Below, piece after piece: positions 8,699-17,569 of a DNA stretch of 64,000 nt; the first letter of the stretch is position 1, and each line of letters begins with the position of its first letter. This DNA comes from Mucilaginibacter tolerans (lineage in GTDB: Bacteria > Bacteroidota > Bacteroidia > Sphingobacteriales > Sphingobacteriaceae), in the NCBI RefSeq assembly GCF_030519375.1, contig NZ_JAUMKB010000008.1, forward strand, positions 62,001 to 126,000. Direction: 5' to 3'. Below the pieces are notes generated by a model, which did not search any database, was not told the origin of the DNA, and saw only the letters and a list, made by a program, of their open reading frames with translations. Made by a program: the position numbers and the translations under genes.

Positions 8699-9913
8699 TT
8701 GAAGATCCTCATTTTAACACACCGAGTGCCATTCCCGCGAAATGGGGGTTACCCTATTGTGGTGTGCAATACCGTTCTCGGCTTGGTTAATCTCGGTCAT
8801 GAAGTATCGCTGGTATCGTTAAATACCAAAAAGCATATTCATGAAAGCGAGGAGCGGGACGAATTGCTGGATAAAATAAACTACCGGGCTTACGACATTG
8901 ATACCAGTGTATCGTTCTTTGATGGCGTGTTGGATATTTTCAGTAAGAGCACCTACAATATCGATAAGTATTATGACGAGGAATTCGATAAGCTGCTGAT
9001 ACGAACGATAAGAAATACCAATTTTGATATCATCCAGTTCGAAGGATTGTTTGTTGCGCCTTATGTGGATTCGGTCAGGAAAAACTGTTCTTCAAAATTG
9101 GTTTACAGGGCCCATAATATTGAGCATCATACATGGGAAACCCTGGCCTTACAAAGAACGGACCCATTTAAGAAATTCTATTTAAGGCTGATGGCGCGCC
9201 GTATAAAACGATACGAATTACAGCAGATCAATAAATTTAATGCTATAACCGTTTTTACCGAGCAGGACAGGAATACCATCATGCACTACGGGGCCACAAT
9301 ACCGGTGGAAGTAGTACCTCTTGGTGTTGATCTGGATCATTACAAGCCTGATTTTTCAAAAACCGAGTTCCCCAGCTTGTTTTTTTTGGGTTCACTTGAC
9401 TGGATGCCCAATCGTGAAGGTATCGAATGGTTCCTGAAGACATTTCATAATGATTTTGTAAATGACGAATTGCGCGTGCGGTTTTATGTGGCGGGTAATG
9501 ACATCCCTGAAGAGTTTGATGATTATGACATATTAGGGAAGGTATTTATACAGGGTGAAGTGGACGACGGACTGGAGTTTGTCAATAGCAAATCCATCAT
9601 GCTCGTTCCGTTGCTGTCGGGCGGTGGTGTGCGTGTGAAAATTGTAGAGGGGATGGCGATGCAAAAATGTATTATCTCTACCTCGCTTGGCGCCGAAGGG
9701 ATCAATTACAAAAATGGCGTGAATATCCTGATCGCGAACACCCGCGATGAGTTTTTGAAAGCCATAAAGCGCTGCGTAGCGGATGAAGATTATATTAAAG
9801 CAGTAGGTATAAACGCCCGCAACCTGATAGAACAGCAGCACGATGTAAACAAAGTGACCAAAATACTGGTGAACATTTACCAGTCATTATTAAAAGTTAA
9901 CGGGCAACTTTAA
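8699..9913 (+). CDS. Family 4-like glycosyltransferase
   Basis: 404 aa, GT-B fold, no membrane segment. The N-terminus MKILILTHRVPFPRNGG is typical of group 1 transferases acting on sugar nucleotides. The C-terminal half has the GT4 donor-site pattern: FLGSLDWMPNREGIEWF, then LVPLLSGGGVRVKIVEGMAM, the family's E-x7-E-type region. The acceptor is unknown. The start codon is TTG at 8699; the promoter match just upstream supports it. It is followed by gcvT after 60 bases with no obvious functional link. Confidence 0.88.
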   Translation: MKILILTHRVPFPRNGGYPIVVCNTVLGLVNLGHEVSLVSLNTKKHIHESEERDELLDKINYRAYDIDTSVSFFDGVLDIFSKSTYNIDKYYDEEFDKLLIRTIRNTNFDIIQFEGLFVAPYVDSVRKNCSSKLVYRAHNIEHHTWETLALQRTDPFKKFYLRLMARRIKRYELQQINKFNAITVFTEQDRNTIMHYGATIPVEVVPLGVDLDHYKPDFSKTEFPSLFFLGSLDWMPNREGIEWFLKTFHNDFVNDELRVRFYVAGNDIPEEFDDYDILGKVFIQGEVDDGLEFVNSKSIMLVPLLSGGGVRVKIVEGMAMQKCIISTSLGAEGINYKNGVNILIANTRDEFLKAIKRCVADEDYIKAVGINARNLIEQQHDVNKVTKILVNIYQSLLKVNGQL

Positions 9914-9973
9914 ACTTTACAACTTTCCAACCTTTCAACCCAAATGATTACTTTTGCCGCCAATTAGTTTTTT

Positions 9974-11053
9974 ATGAAGAATACGGCTTTAACCGATAAA
10001 CACATTCAGTTGGGTGCCAAGATGGTGCCTTTTGCGGGTTATAATATGCCTGTGCAGTACGCGGGGATTAATGTTGAGCATGAAACTGTTCGGAAGGGGG
10101 TTGGGGTGTTTGATGTCAGCCACATGGGTGAGTTTATTTTGAAAGGCGAAAAGGCACTCGATTTAATCCAACGCGTGACCAGTAATGATGCCTCAAAATT
10201 ATATGATGGCAAGGTGCAATACTCTTGCCTGCCGAATGAAGATGGTGGTATTGTGGACGATCTGCTGGTTTACCGTATTGATGAAAAAACTTACATGCTG
10301 GTGGTTAATGCCTCTAATATCGAAAAAGATTGGAACTGGATATCGAAGTTCAATACTGAAGGTGTGGAAATGAAAGATATTTCTGACCGCACTTCTTTAT
10401 TAGCCGTACAGGGACCTAAAGCAGCTGATGCGCTTCAAAGCCTGACCGACATCGATCTGGGGGCGATGGAATACTACACTTTCAAAAAAGGAACTTTTGC
10501 GGGTATCGATAATGTGTTGCTTTCGGCAACAGGTTATACCGGAGCGGGTGGATTTGAGATCTATGTAGATAATAAAGACGCTGAAAAACTTTGGAACGCT
10601 GTTTTTGAAGCGGGCGCTGCATTCGGCATAAAACCGATCGGTTTGGGCGCTCGTGATACCCTTCGCCTGGAAATGGGTTTTTGTTTGTACGGTAATGATA
10701 TTGATGACGGCACCTCTCCATTAGAAGCAGGCTTGGGCTGGGTGACTAAATTCAGCAAGGATTTTACCAATTCAACTGCTTTGCAGCAACAAAAGCAGGA
10801 CGGGACAAAACGTAAGCTGATAGGCTTTGAGATGATCGAGCGCGGCATACCACGTCATGACTATGAGATTGTGGATGCGGACGGGAATTCAATTGGCAAA
10901 GTAACTTCGGGTACACAATCGCCTTCGCTGCAAAAAGCTATCGGCATGGGTTATGTAAAGAATGAGTTTGCCAAAGAAGGCACTGAAATTTTCATCAATA
11001 TCCGTGATAATAAAGTTAAGGCGAAGGTTGTAAAACCACCATTCTATAAATAA
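9974..11053 (+). CDS. gcvT: Glycine cleavage system T protein (aminomethyltransferase)
   Basis: 359 aa, usual length. It transfers the aminomethyl group from lipoylated GcvH to tetrahydrofolate, releasing ammonia and forming methylene-THF. The sequence is full-length: [12 protein letters not shown] (near residue 18), [12 protein letters not shown], then [19 protein letters not shown], where the GxRDxLRxExGxxLYGxD pattern is diagnostic. The C-terminal GCV_T domain ends normally. gcvP and gcvH are not in the window, as is common in Bacteroidetes. A TACTTTTG element at 9949-9956 is a likely -7 box. Its methylene-THF product feeds MetF, encoded further along the window. Confidence 0.97.
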   Translation: MKNTALTDKHIQLGAKMVPFAGYNMPVQYAGINVEHETVRKGVGVFDVSHMGEFILKGEKALDLIQRVTSNDASKLYDGKVQYSCLPNEDGGIVDDLLVYRIDEKTYMLVVNASNIEKDWNWISKFNTEGVEMKDISDRTSLLAVQGPKAADALQSLTDIDLGAMEYYTFKKGTFAGIDNVLLSATGYTGAGGFEIYVDNKDAEKLWNAVFEAGAAFGIKPIGLGARDTLRLEMGFCLYGNDIDDGTSPLEAGLGWVTKFSKDFTNSTALQQQKQDGTKRKLIGFEMIERGIPRHDYEIVDADGNSIGKVTSGTQSPSLQKAIGMGYVKNEFAKEGTEIFINIRDNKVKAKVVKPPFYK

Positions 11054-11114
11054 GTAGTCATCTGTCATTAGTCTTATCATGGCTAATGACCAGTGACCAA
11101 TGACGAATCTCCAA

Positions 11115-11831
11115 ATGACTAAAAACCTGCACGTTTGCCTTAGTCCTTCGCTTTTACCATTGTACAAGGTCGACGAATATATTGCCGTTATCATAGATAT
11201 TTTTCGCGCCACATCATCTATCTGTTATGGCATTGAGAATGGTGCCGAAGCTATTATTCCAGTGGCCGAGGTAGAAGAATGTATAGCTTATCGCGATAAG
11301 GAAACCGGCTTTCTGTTGGCCGCCGAACGTAACGGAGAGGTGGTTACTGGCTTTGATTTTGGTAATTCACCGTTCTCTTACACTAAAGAAAAAGTTGGAG
11401 GCAAAACCATCGTGCTAACCACTACCAATGGCACACAGGCTTTGCATTTATCCAGGTCAGCAAAAAAAATAGTGGTCGGCTCTTTCCTGAACCTCACTTC
11501 ACTTTGCCATTGGCTTAAAGCCCAAAACGAAAATATCCTGCTTGTTTGCGCCGGATGGAAAAACAACTTTAACCTCGAAGACACCCTGTTTGCAGGCGCG
11601 GTGGTTGATCAATTGAAATCGGGCAATTATAAAACCGATGACCCCGCTATTGCTGCAAACGATCTCTATCAGGATGGTAAAAATAATCTGAATGCCTACC
11701 TGGCAAAAACCTCCCATAGTGAACGCCTAAAGAAACTAGGCATTGAAGCAGATATCGCATTTTGCCTCAATGTAGATATCACAACGGCAATTCCTGTTTT
11801 ACATGGGCAGCGGCTGATAAAATTGCAGTAG
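11115..11831 (+). CDS. comB: 2-phosphosulfolactate phosphatase family protein (ComB)
   Basis: 238 aa from the ATG at 11115; an ATG at 11100 would add five residues but lies inside the dyad repeat (gtcattag / ctaatgac, 11066-11101). The family signature is clear: VIIDIFRATSSI near residues 23-34, AAERNGEVVTGFDFGNSP, and TTTNGTQAL. ComB removes phosphate from 2-phosphosulfolactate in coenzyme M synthesis in methanogens. Its job in bacteria without ComA is unclear, and no sulfolactate gene is visible here. Family is secure; substrate is an inference from family name only. Confidence 0.9.
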   Translation: MTKNLHVCLSPSLLPLYKVDEYIAVIIDIFRATSSICYGIENGAEAIIPVAEVEECIAYRDKETGFLLAAERNGEVVTGFDFGNSPFSYTKEKVGGKTIVLTTTNGTQALHLSRSAKKIVVGSFLNLTSLCHWLKAQNENILLVCAGWKNNFNLEDTLFAGAVVDQLKSGNYKTDDPAIAANDLYQDGKNNLNAYLAKTSHSERLKKLGIEADIAFCLNVDITTAIPVLHGQRLIKLQ

Positions 11832-12052
11832 TGGCAGCAGCAAACCTCAATACTTAAATTTAACTGCTACCGCCCAACTGCAACGGCTAATGATTAACTC
11901 TGCAAAATCGCATTAGCCAGTCTCATCGCTAGGACTTCACTATAAACGTCGTGTTCATTATTTAATTATGTAAAAAAATGTTGAATCAAAATATAAATCT
12001 ATATTATTGAATTTTTCAAAATAATATTTTATATTGGTATGTAATTTCAATA

Positions 12053-12114
12053 GTGGCAGCAGCGATTTTTTCTCAGATGCACACACGTTTTCCACCCCGA
12101 TAGTCTGCTGCCAC
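12053..12114. terminator. Hairpin between convergent comB and DUF4349 genes
   Basis: gtggcagcag (12053-12062) is perfectly complementary to ctgctgccac (12105-12114), with a 42-base loop, followed by a T-rich run on the + strand. A third copy, gtggcagcag, lies at 11832-11841 immediately after the comB stop. The 288-base gap between the genes otherwise shows only AT-rich sequence. It may act as a terminator or be a short repeat remnant. Confidence 0.4.
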
Positions 12115-12119
12115 ATTTT

Positions 12120-12977
12120 TTATTGCTGTACTACCCTGAGCTTTCTTTTGGCCCTCCACCTTTTTATTATCAGATAAACAACCACTGCAACTATCGCTAA
12201 TGGCCAGATATTGATGATGCCAAAAAACAGGTTCTGCATTAATTCCCATCCACCTTTAAGGGATGCGCTCAACCTATCGCCTATGGTAGTTCCGCTATAT
12301 TGGGGTGTTTGTTCGCTGTAGAGGTTAACTTCTAATATACTGTAGGCAACCTGTCTGCTCAAATAATTAAGTGTGCCCTGCGTAGAATCGATAGCCGTGC
12401 GGATTTCAGTGAGCTTATTTTCGATCTGTAATACATCGCTTATTTTGTCAGATCTTTTCAATAAATCCTGGTAACGTTTCTCAAGAAGCTGCTGATTGAC
12501 CAAGCTGGTTTTGATATCGATAAACTGCGAAGTAACATCGGCAACCCGGACATTCTTGGAATCGATCTTTGAGGCGTTACCGGAAACAGAGTCCAATAAC
12601 AGGTCGAAGTTTTTGGCAGGAACACGCAATTTCAAAGTCAAGCTGCGGCGATAGGAATCATTCGTTTCGTTTTCCTCAGATACATAGCCGCTTAGATTTT
12701 TCAGTGAGGTTATAATCTTCTTCCGGGTGCCGTACAAGTCGCCGGTTTCGAAGCTGATATCACCTGTTTTGATGATTTTTTTTGAGGTATCCGAGATTGG
12801 TTGTTGTGAGCTGCTCGCGACGCCGATTGTGTCTGCAATTTTGTCTGTATTTTCGCTTACAGAACTAGCTTTGGCTCTGTCAAGCGTAGCAATTTTTAAC
12901 TCTTTTTCAGGATTGGATGCCTGTTTGCATCCTGTAAATATAAATGTGATAAGCACTATTGTTAATACACGTTTCAT
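12120..12977 (-). CDS. DUF4349 domain lipoprotein
   Basis: 285 aa. A lipoprotein signal ends at FTGC (Cys17). A Ser/Ala/Thr-rich linker runs to about residue 65. The DUF4349 domain covers about 68-225: IKTGDISFETGDL, then LRVPAKNFDLLLDSV, then coiled-coil-like IENKLTEIRTAIDSTQGTLNYL. A single TM (about 245-270) and a basic tail (KRWRAKRKLR) follow. The family's function is unknown. The combination of N-terminal lipidation and a C-terminal TM would anchor both ends at the inner membrane. The ATG at 12977 is supported by the signal peptide. Confidence 0.9.
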   Translation of the reverse strand: MKRVLTIVLITFIFTGCKQASNPEKELKIATLDRAKASSVSENTDKIADTIGVASSSQQPISDTSKKIIKTGDISFETGDLYGTRKKIITSLKNLSGYVSEENETNDSYRRSLTLKLRVPAKNFDLLLDSVSGNASKIDSKNVRVADVTSQFIDIKTSLVNQQLLEKRYQDLLKRSDKISDVLQIENKLTEIRTAIDSTQGTLNYLSRQVAYSILEVNLYSEQTPQYSGTTIGDRLSASLKGGWELMQNLFFGIINIWPLAIVAVVVYLIIKRWRAKRKLRVVQQ

Positions 12978-13054
12978 GACAAGTTTTTTTAATTTTTTCC
13001 ATTTTATAAATTTTTTTGAAATGGATGCTTCCTTGCCCGAAACGGTATATGCGC

Positions 13055-13381
13055 CTATTTTAGCTTCTCGTTGTTCCTGTGCCTGTCGATATCGCGGATG
13101 CTTTTCTTCAGCAGATTTTTTTCAAGTGCATCTGTCAAGTCAATTCCGGTCTGGTTCGCAAGGCAGATCAGCACAAAAAGCACATCAGCCATCTCGTCGG
13201 CAAGATTCACTTCCGTATCCGATTTCTTGAACGATTGCTCACCATATTGCCTTGCCATTATCCGGGCTACTTCGCCCACTTCTTCCATCAAAATGGCGGT
13301 ATTGGTCAGTTCGTTAAAGTAACGGATGCCGGTTGTTTTTATCCATTCATCTACAAGATGTTGTGCTTCCTTAATTTCCAT
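13055..13381 (-). CDS. MazG-like nucleotide pyrophosphohydrolase
   Basis: 108 aa, a single all-alpha NTP-PPase domain. The metal-binding pattern is visible: MEEVGEVARI (EExxE, around residue 33) and LADEMADVLFVL (ExxD, around residue 63). Small MazG-like enzymes hydrolyse nucleoside triphosphates to monophosphates and are often house-cleaning enzymes. It lies 17 bases after dtd on the same strand, so the two are probably cotranscribed; both are quality-control functions. Confidence 0.92.
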   Translation of the reverse strand: MEIKEAQHLVDEWIKTTGIRYFNELTNTAILMEEVGEVARIMARQYGEQSFKKSDTEVNLADEMADVLFVLICLANQTGIDLTDALEKNLLKKSIRDIDRHRNNEKLK

Positions 13382-13398
13382 AATATGATAAAAAAAAT

Positions 13399-13857
13399 TT
13401 AGTGATTGTCCTTGTCTTTAGTGTCCATGATGATGGTCACGGGGCCATCATTCAGCAGGCTGGTCTTCATATCAGCGCCAAATATACCTGTGGCTACTTT
13501 TTTATTAGTCAGTTCTTCAAGTGCTTTGATCATTTGCTCATACATCGGTATGGCCTTGTCCGGGCGTGCGGCACGCGTAAAGCCGGGACGGTTTCCTTTT
13601 TTGGTGGAAGCAAATAGGGTAAATTGCGAGATCAGCAGTATATCGCCGTTGACGTCGGCTAAGGCTTTATTCATCAGGCCATTTTCATCACCAAAAACCC
13701 GCATTGAAGCAATTTTTTGCGCCAGCCATTGCAGATCCTCATAGGTATCAGCATCTTCAATACCCAGTAAGACCAAAAAACCCAATTTTATTTCACCAGT
13801 GACTTTGCCGTCGATAGTGCAACTGGCTTGGGTAACGCGCTGTAGAACTGCTCTCAT
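13399..13857 (-). CDS. dtd: D-aminoacyl-tRNA deacylase
   Basis: 152 aa, normal length. It releases D-amino acids (and glycine from mischarged tRNA-Ala) from tRNA. The start MRAVLQRVTQASCTI and both active-site motifs, SQFTLFA and NDGPVTI (the latter the Gly-cisPro-type loop), are present. The ATG at 13857 gives the classic N-terminus. It is the upstream gene of a two-gene unit with the MazG-like gene. Confidence 0.97.
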   Translation of the reverse strand: MRAVLQRVTQASCTIDGKVTGEIKLGFLVLLGIEDADTYEDLQWLAQKIASMRVFGDENGLMNKALADVNGDILLISQFTLFASTKKGNRPGFTRAARPDKAIPMYEQMIKALEELTNKKVATGIFGADMKTSLLNDGPVTIIMDTKDKDNH

Positions 13858-13980
13858 TGTATCGGATTATTTATTGAGCAAGATAAAACATAAGACAGAA
13901 ACTCATCGTAAAAATTAATATGTTTGACTCAATCCTCCAAATGGACGAGAATGTTATATTTACACTTAACCTTATCTAAT

Positions 13981-15039
13981 ATGAGATTAAAAATTTACCC
14001 CGTTTTATTGTTGATCGCTGTTTGTGCAATCACATCTTGTAAAAAAGGCAATAGCCCAACACCGAAACCAACACCCAAGTCCGACACAGATATATACATT
14101 TCAGGCAGCATGGCTACGGCCGGCGGACAAAGTGTGGCCACCTATTGGAAAAATGGCGTAGCAGTTAAACTTTCCGATAGTTCTTTAAATTCGTTAGCCA
14201 GGTCGATAGCAGTAAGACCAAACGGCGACATTTATGTTGTAGGTAACCTAGGGGAGCCGTCTCCGATTGAACAGGTAGCAACTTATTGGAAAAATGGCGT
14301 AGTTACAAGGCTGGATAATAGCCAAAATGAATCAGACGCCTTTGGTATTGCCTTTGTAGGGAATGATATTTATATCAATGGGATCACTACCGATAATGTA
14401 GTAATGCCATCAGCTACTTACTGGAAAAATAATGTTGAAACACTATTGCCGCTTGGATGGACCGGCTCTGATGCTTATGCTATGGGCACTAATGGCACTG
14501 ATGTTTTTTTTGCCGGTGATTCAAGGACGTCAAGTACTACTTATCAATATTTCCCTACTAGTTGGAAAAATAACGATTCGCCAACTCTGTTAAGCTCCAA
14601 TGGCATAGGAGAGGTTTATGGCATTGCGGTAAACGGCAACGATGTTTATATGACAGGTTTCACTCAACAAAGCGGAAAACCAGCAATTGGCACCTACTGG
14701 AAAAATGGCACCCCTACTTTGTTAGCGGAGGGTTTATCAACTTATGCCATAACAGTAAACGGTAACGATGTTTACATAACAGGGACTGCACTTTTTAATG
14801 GAAAGACGGTGCCTGCTTATTGGAAAAATAACAGCCTGGTCCCACTTGGTGACGGAGCTGTAACCAGCTATGCATATGCAGTTACCGTGGTCGGATCAAA
14901 TGTCTATGTGGCGGGTATCACTCACGATAAAAATGGTAAAATTAATGCTTGTTACTGGAAAAATGGCGTGTTAAATGTGCTGCCTCAGGGCGTTGCGGGT
15001 AAATCGAGCGCATATGGTATAGCTGTAGTACCACATTAA
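13981..15039 (+). CDS. Lipoprotein with seven YWKNG repeats (beta-propeller-like), copy 1
   Basis: 352 aa from the ATG at 13981; the frame is open from 13924, but only this ATG gives a lipoprotein signal (VCAITSC, Cys20). A Pro-rich linker (about 25-35) follows. Seven units of about 40-50 residues come next, each with a [YS]WKN[GN] core and most with a preceding (G)NDVY(I/M)xG strand. The number and spacing suggest a seven-bladed beta-propeller on the cell surface or periplasmic face (inference). The role is unknown. A paralogue with the same architecture lies at 16200, with rsgA between them on the other strand. Repeat DNA is also conserved (near-identical tattggaaaaatggc). Confidence 0.85.
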   Translation: MRLKIYPVLLLIAVCAITSCKKGNSPTPKPTPKSDTDIYISGSMATAGGQSVATYWKNGVAVKLSDSSLNSLARSIAVRPNGDIYVVGNLGEPSPIEQVATYWKNGVVTRLDNSQNESDAFGIAFVGNDIYINGITTDNVVMPSATYWKNNVETLLPLGWTGSDAYAMGTNGTDVFFAGDSRTSSTTYQYFPTSWKNNDSPTLLSSNGIGEVYGIAVNGNDVYMTGFTQQSGKPAIGTYWKNGTPTLLAEGLSTYAITVNGNDVYITGTALFNGKTVPAYWKNNSLVPLGDGAVTSYAYAVTVVGSNVYVAGITHDKNGKINACYWKNGVLNVLPQGVAGKSSAYGIAVVPH

Positions 15040-15040
15040 T

Positions 15041-15961
15041 TTACGCCCTAGTATCATTCCCATTATAAATGCTTAAATAGCTTTCATAGCGGGATAGTTC
15101 GATTTCACCTTCCTCAACAGCTTTGATCACGGCGCAACCGGGCTCATTAATATGGCGGCAGCTGTTGAAGCGGCATTGGTTTAATAAGGCACGCATCTCA
15201 GGGAAGAAATGGCTTAGTTCATTTTTTTCTATGTCGATCACACCAAGTTCGCGGATGCCGGGCGTGTCGATGATATACCCGCCTTGCGGTAGTTCAAACA
15301 TTTCGGCAAATGTGGTAGTATGAACGCCTTTATCGTGCCATTCAGATATTTCAGTAGTGCGCAGTTTGAGTTCTGGCACCAGCGCATTGATCAGGCTCGA
15401 TTTACCTACACCGGAGTGGCCTGAAAAAAGCGTCATTTTACCTTTTATAATCGCAGATACCTGTTCTACATTGGTTCCGTTTAATGCGGATACTTCATAA
15501 CATGGGTAACCTATATTCTCATAAATCGCCTTATAATCAGCCAATATTTCAAGTCCTTCATCGCTAAAAAGATCAAGTTTATTAAAAACCAGTGAAGCCG
15601 GTATGTCATAAGCTTCGGCGGTTACCAGGAAACGGTCGATAAAACCTAACGAAGTACGCGGCGACGCCAAAGTAACCACTAATATGGCCTGATCAAGATT
15701 GGCTGCGATGATCTGCGCTTGTTTTGACAGGTTGATTGACTTACGAATGATGTAATTTTTTCGGGGATGGAGCTTGGTGATTACACCGGTTCCCTGTTCT
15801 GGCTCCAGTTCAAAATCAACGGTATCACCTACGGCAATCGGATTAGTTGTTGTAATACCCTTGGTGCGGAATATACCTTTGATACGGCAGTCGTATTTTT
15901 GTCCGTCATTAGTCAACACCTGGTACCAGCTGCCGGTAGATTTGGTTATGAGTCCGTCCAT
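15041..15961 (-). CDS. rsgA: Ribosome small-subunit-dependent GTPase A
   Basis: 306 aa from the ATG at 15961. An ATG at 15988 would add nine residues, but the family N-terminus matches MDGLITKSTGSWYQV. It is a circularly permuted GTPase acting in late 30S maturation. Order: OB fold (1-80), G4 FNKLDL, G1 GHSGVGKSSL, G3 DTPGIRELG, then a zinc knuckle (CRFNSCRHINEPGC, near residue 260). The permuted G4-G1-G3 order confirms the family. Its stop lies one base after the stop of the convergent propeller gene. Confidence 0.97.
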   Translation of the reverse strand: MDGLITKSTGSWYQVLTNDGQKYDCRIKGIFRTKGITTTNPIAVGDTVDFELEPEQGTGVITKLHPRKNYIIRKSINLSKQAQIIAANLDQAILVVTLASPRTSLGFIDRFLVTAEAYDIPASLVFNKLDLFSDEGLEILADYKAIYENIGYPCYEVSALNGTNVEQVSAIIKGKMTLFSGHSGVGKSSLINALVPELKLRTTEISEWHDKGVHTTTFAEMFELPQGGYIIDTPGIRELGVIDIEKNELSHFFPEMRALLNQCRFNSCRHINEPGCAVIKAVEEGEIELSRYESYLSIYNGNDTRA

Positions 15962-16199
15962 TGCATGCAAAGGTATCAAATTTAGCAAGGTGCCTGAAAT
16001 AAAGACTAAAGTGCGCCCAAGCTGACAATTAAATATTTCGTTTGAAATAAAATCATTTTCATTTGGCTTAAAACAAATTGTAATGCCGATGCTTTATATA
16101 ATAACCATTTGATAGTCGCCCCCCCTCAAATTATTTCTGGCATAAACTATTGCTGTTGGAAAACAATTTTCAATTGCGGATGCAATGTTATAGTCTATT

Positions 16200-17195
16200 A
16201 TGAAATCAAAATTTTTACTTCTTTACGGCTTAGTCATAATGCTTGTTGTACAGGCATGTATGAAGGGCGAAAGAATAACGCCTCACCAACCAAAGCCCGT
16301 TGATGTGTATGTAGGAGGATTTGCCATTGCGTCAAACGGAAACTTTGTGGCAACCTATTGGAAAAACGGCGTGGCTACAGTTTTTGGTGATAGTACGCTT
16401 AATTCGGTAGTCACCTCCATTTTTGTTAGCGGCAGCGACGTGTACACGGCCGGTTTTACCCGTCAGGCACTTGGAAACTCGGTGGCTTGTTTCTGGAAAA
16501 ACGGTACAATCACCAGGCTGAGTGATAGGAGCGAGAATACCCGAGCGTCCGGCATAGCGGTTAGTGGCACGGATGTATACGTGAGTGGAACCATTGGCAC
16601 TATTCAATCTACAGCTGTGTATTGGAAAAATGGTGCCCAAATAACGCTGGGAGATAATTCATCGGCGTCGTCGGCTAGTGCTATAGCCGTGAATGGCAAT
16701 GATGTATATGTGGCGGGTTCTAGTTATAACAATCATGCGAGCTACTGGAAAAACGGGAAAGACTCGGTATTAGCCACCGCTGATATTGGAAATTGTTCGG
16801 ATATTTTACTGGATGGGAATGATGTATACCTGGCCGGTTTTGTTGGTAGCACAGGTAGCGCAACCTATTGGAAAAATGGTATCCCGGTTACTTTAAGTCA
16901 GCCTGGTTCAGCACTCCTGGCAAATGCCATTGCAGTAAATGGCGCGGATATATATGTTTCCGGAGGAGACAATCATGGACCGTACGGGGCTTACTGGAAA
17001 AATGGCGTATTAAACAAATTTCCTCTGGGGACTGTGATTAACGATGTCGCCCTAAATGAAAGCGATGTTTATTTAGCCGGCGTGCGAACAAGTGCTACTC
17101 CAAGGAAAAACAATGCTGTTTACTGGAAAAACAATACAATGATAACCTTGCCAAAGTATGGCGAAGCAAATAGTATCGCGATTGTTACAAGGTAA
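16200..17195 (+). CDS. Lipoprotein with seven YWKNG repeats, copy 2
   Basis: 331 aa. Lipoprotein signal with Cys20 (LVVQAC). Seven repeats with cores [YF]WKN[GN] follow, alternating with (G)xDVYxxG strands, the same plan as the protein at 13981. The two begin their repeats almost identically (NFVATYWKNGVA versus SVATYWKNGVA), so they are paralogues from a local duplication. No catalytic residues are evident. Possible roles are ligand binding or surface scaffold, but the sequence does not decide. The ATG at 16200 fits the signal peptide. Confidence 0.85.
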   Translation: MKSKFLLLYGLVIMLVVQACMKGERITPHQPKPVDVYVGGFAIASNGNFVATYWKNGVATVFGDSTLNSVVTSIFVSGSDVYTAGFTRQALGNSVACFWKNGTITRLSDRSENTRASGIAVSGTDVYVSGTIGTIQSTAVYWKNGAQITLGDNSSASSASAIAVNGNDVYVAGSSYNNHASYWKNGKDSVLATADIGNCSDILLDGNDVYLAGFVGSTGSATYWKNGIPVTLSQPGSALLANAIAVNGADIYVSGGDNHGPYGAYWKNGVLNKFPLGTVINDVALNESDVYLAGVRTSATPRKNNAVYWKNNTMITLPKYGEANSIAIVTR

Positions 17196-17379
17196 ATTCT
17201 TTTTATTCGAACTATGTGTTTAGTTTTGGGTCAGTACGAAAGTATCGCCTAAGCCTTTCTCATCTACCTATGAATTTCAGTATTGCGCCAGACTGTCGAT
17301 CAACTGGCTATTTATTACATTCTGCAACTGTCAGATTCAATCAATGAGTTTACCCTTCAGGAATTAAAAGCAATTACTA

Positions 17380-17412
17380 TTTGCATATTCGAAAAATATC
17401 TACTTACTTTAC
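17380..17412 (+). promoter_or_regulatory. Candidate promoter of the thr operon
   Basis: TTTG (17380-17383), 21-base spacer, TACTTTAC (17405-17412); the second box matches TAnnTTTG at six of eight positions. Transcription would begin near 17419, a few bases before the leader peptide ATG at 17427. Confidence 0.4.
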
Positions 17413-17426
17413 AGGCATTAAAGAAT

Positions 17427-17492
17427 ATGATAATTAACAGCACCATAATTACAACAACAACTACCACCGGATTGATTTCCGGAGGAAGATAA
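17427..17492 (+). CDS. thr operon leader peptide
   Basis: A 21-codon ORF, MIINSTIITTTTTTGLISGGR, with a run of six consecutive Thr codons and seven Thr plus five Ile in total. It lies 77 bases before thrA. Its end (cggaggaag, 17480-17488) is complementary to the 5' arm of the terminator that follows. This is the layout of a classical attenuation leader in which ribosome stalling at Thr (and perhaps Ile) codons controls readthrough. The frame is open back to 17283, but that longer ORF has no support. The name thrL would be by analogy with enterobacteria; the two sequences are not obviously homologous. Confidence 0.85.
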   Translation: MIINSTIITTTTTTGLISGGR

Positions 17493-17527
17493 TCTTGTGG
17501 TGTAAAACATAAAAAAGAAACAACAGC

Positions 17528-17558
17528 AAGCCTTCCTCCGAAAAGAGGGAGGCTTTTT
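17528..17558 (+). terminator. thr attenuator terminator
   Basis: An 11-base stem (aagccttcctc, 17528-17538, with gagggaggctt, 17545-17555; one G-T wobble), a six-base loop cgaaaa and a T run that ends 12 bases before the thrA ATG. The 5' arm can alternatively pair with 17480-17488 in the leader, giving a mutually exclusive antiterminator. Confidence 0.9.
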
Positions 17559-17569
17559 ACTTTATTACA

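Noticed and set aside
13071..13402. Plus-strand ORFs of 83 and 107 aa
   Set aside because: Antisense shadows of the MazG-like gene.
17283..17492. 69-aa ORF ahead of thrA
   Set aside because: Only its last 21 codons (from the ATG at 17427) make sense, as a Thr-rich leader peptide; the earlier part overlaps the likely promoter and lacks a convincing start.
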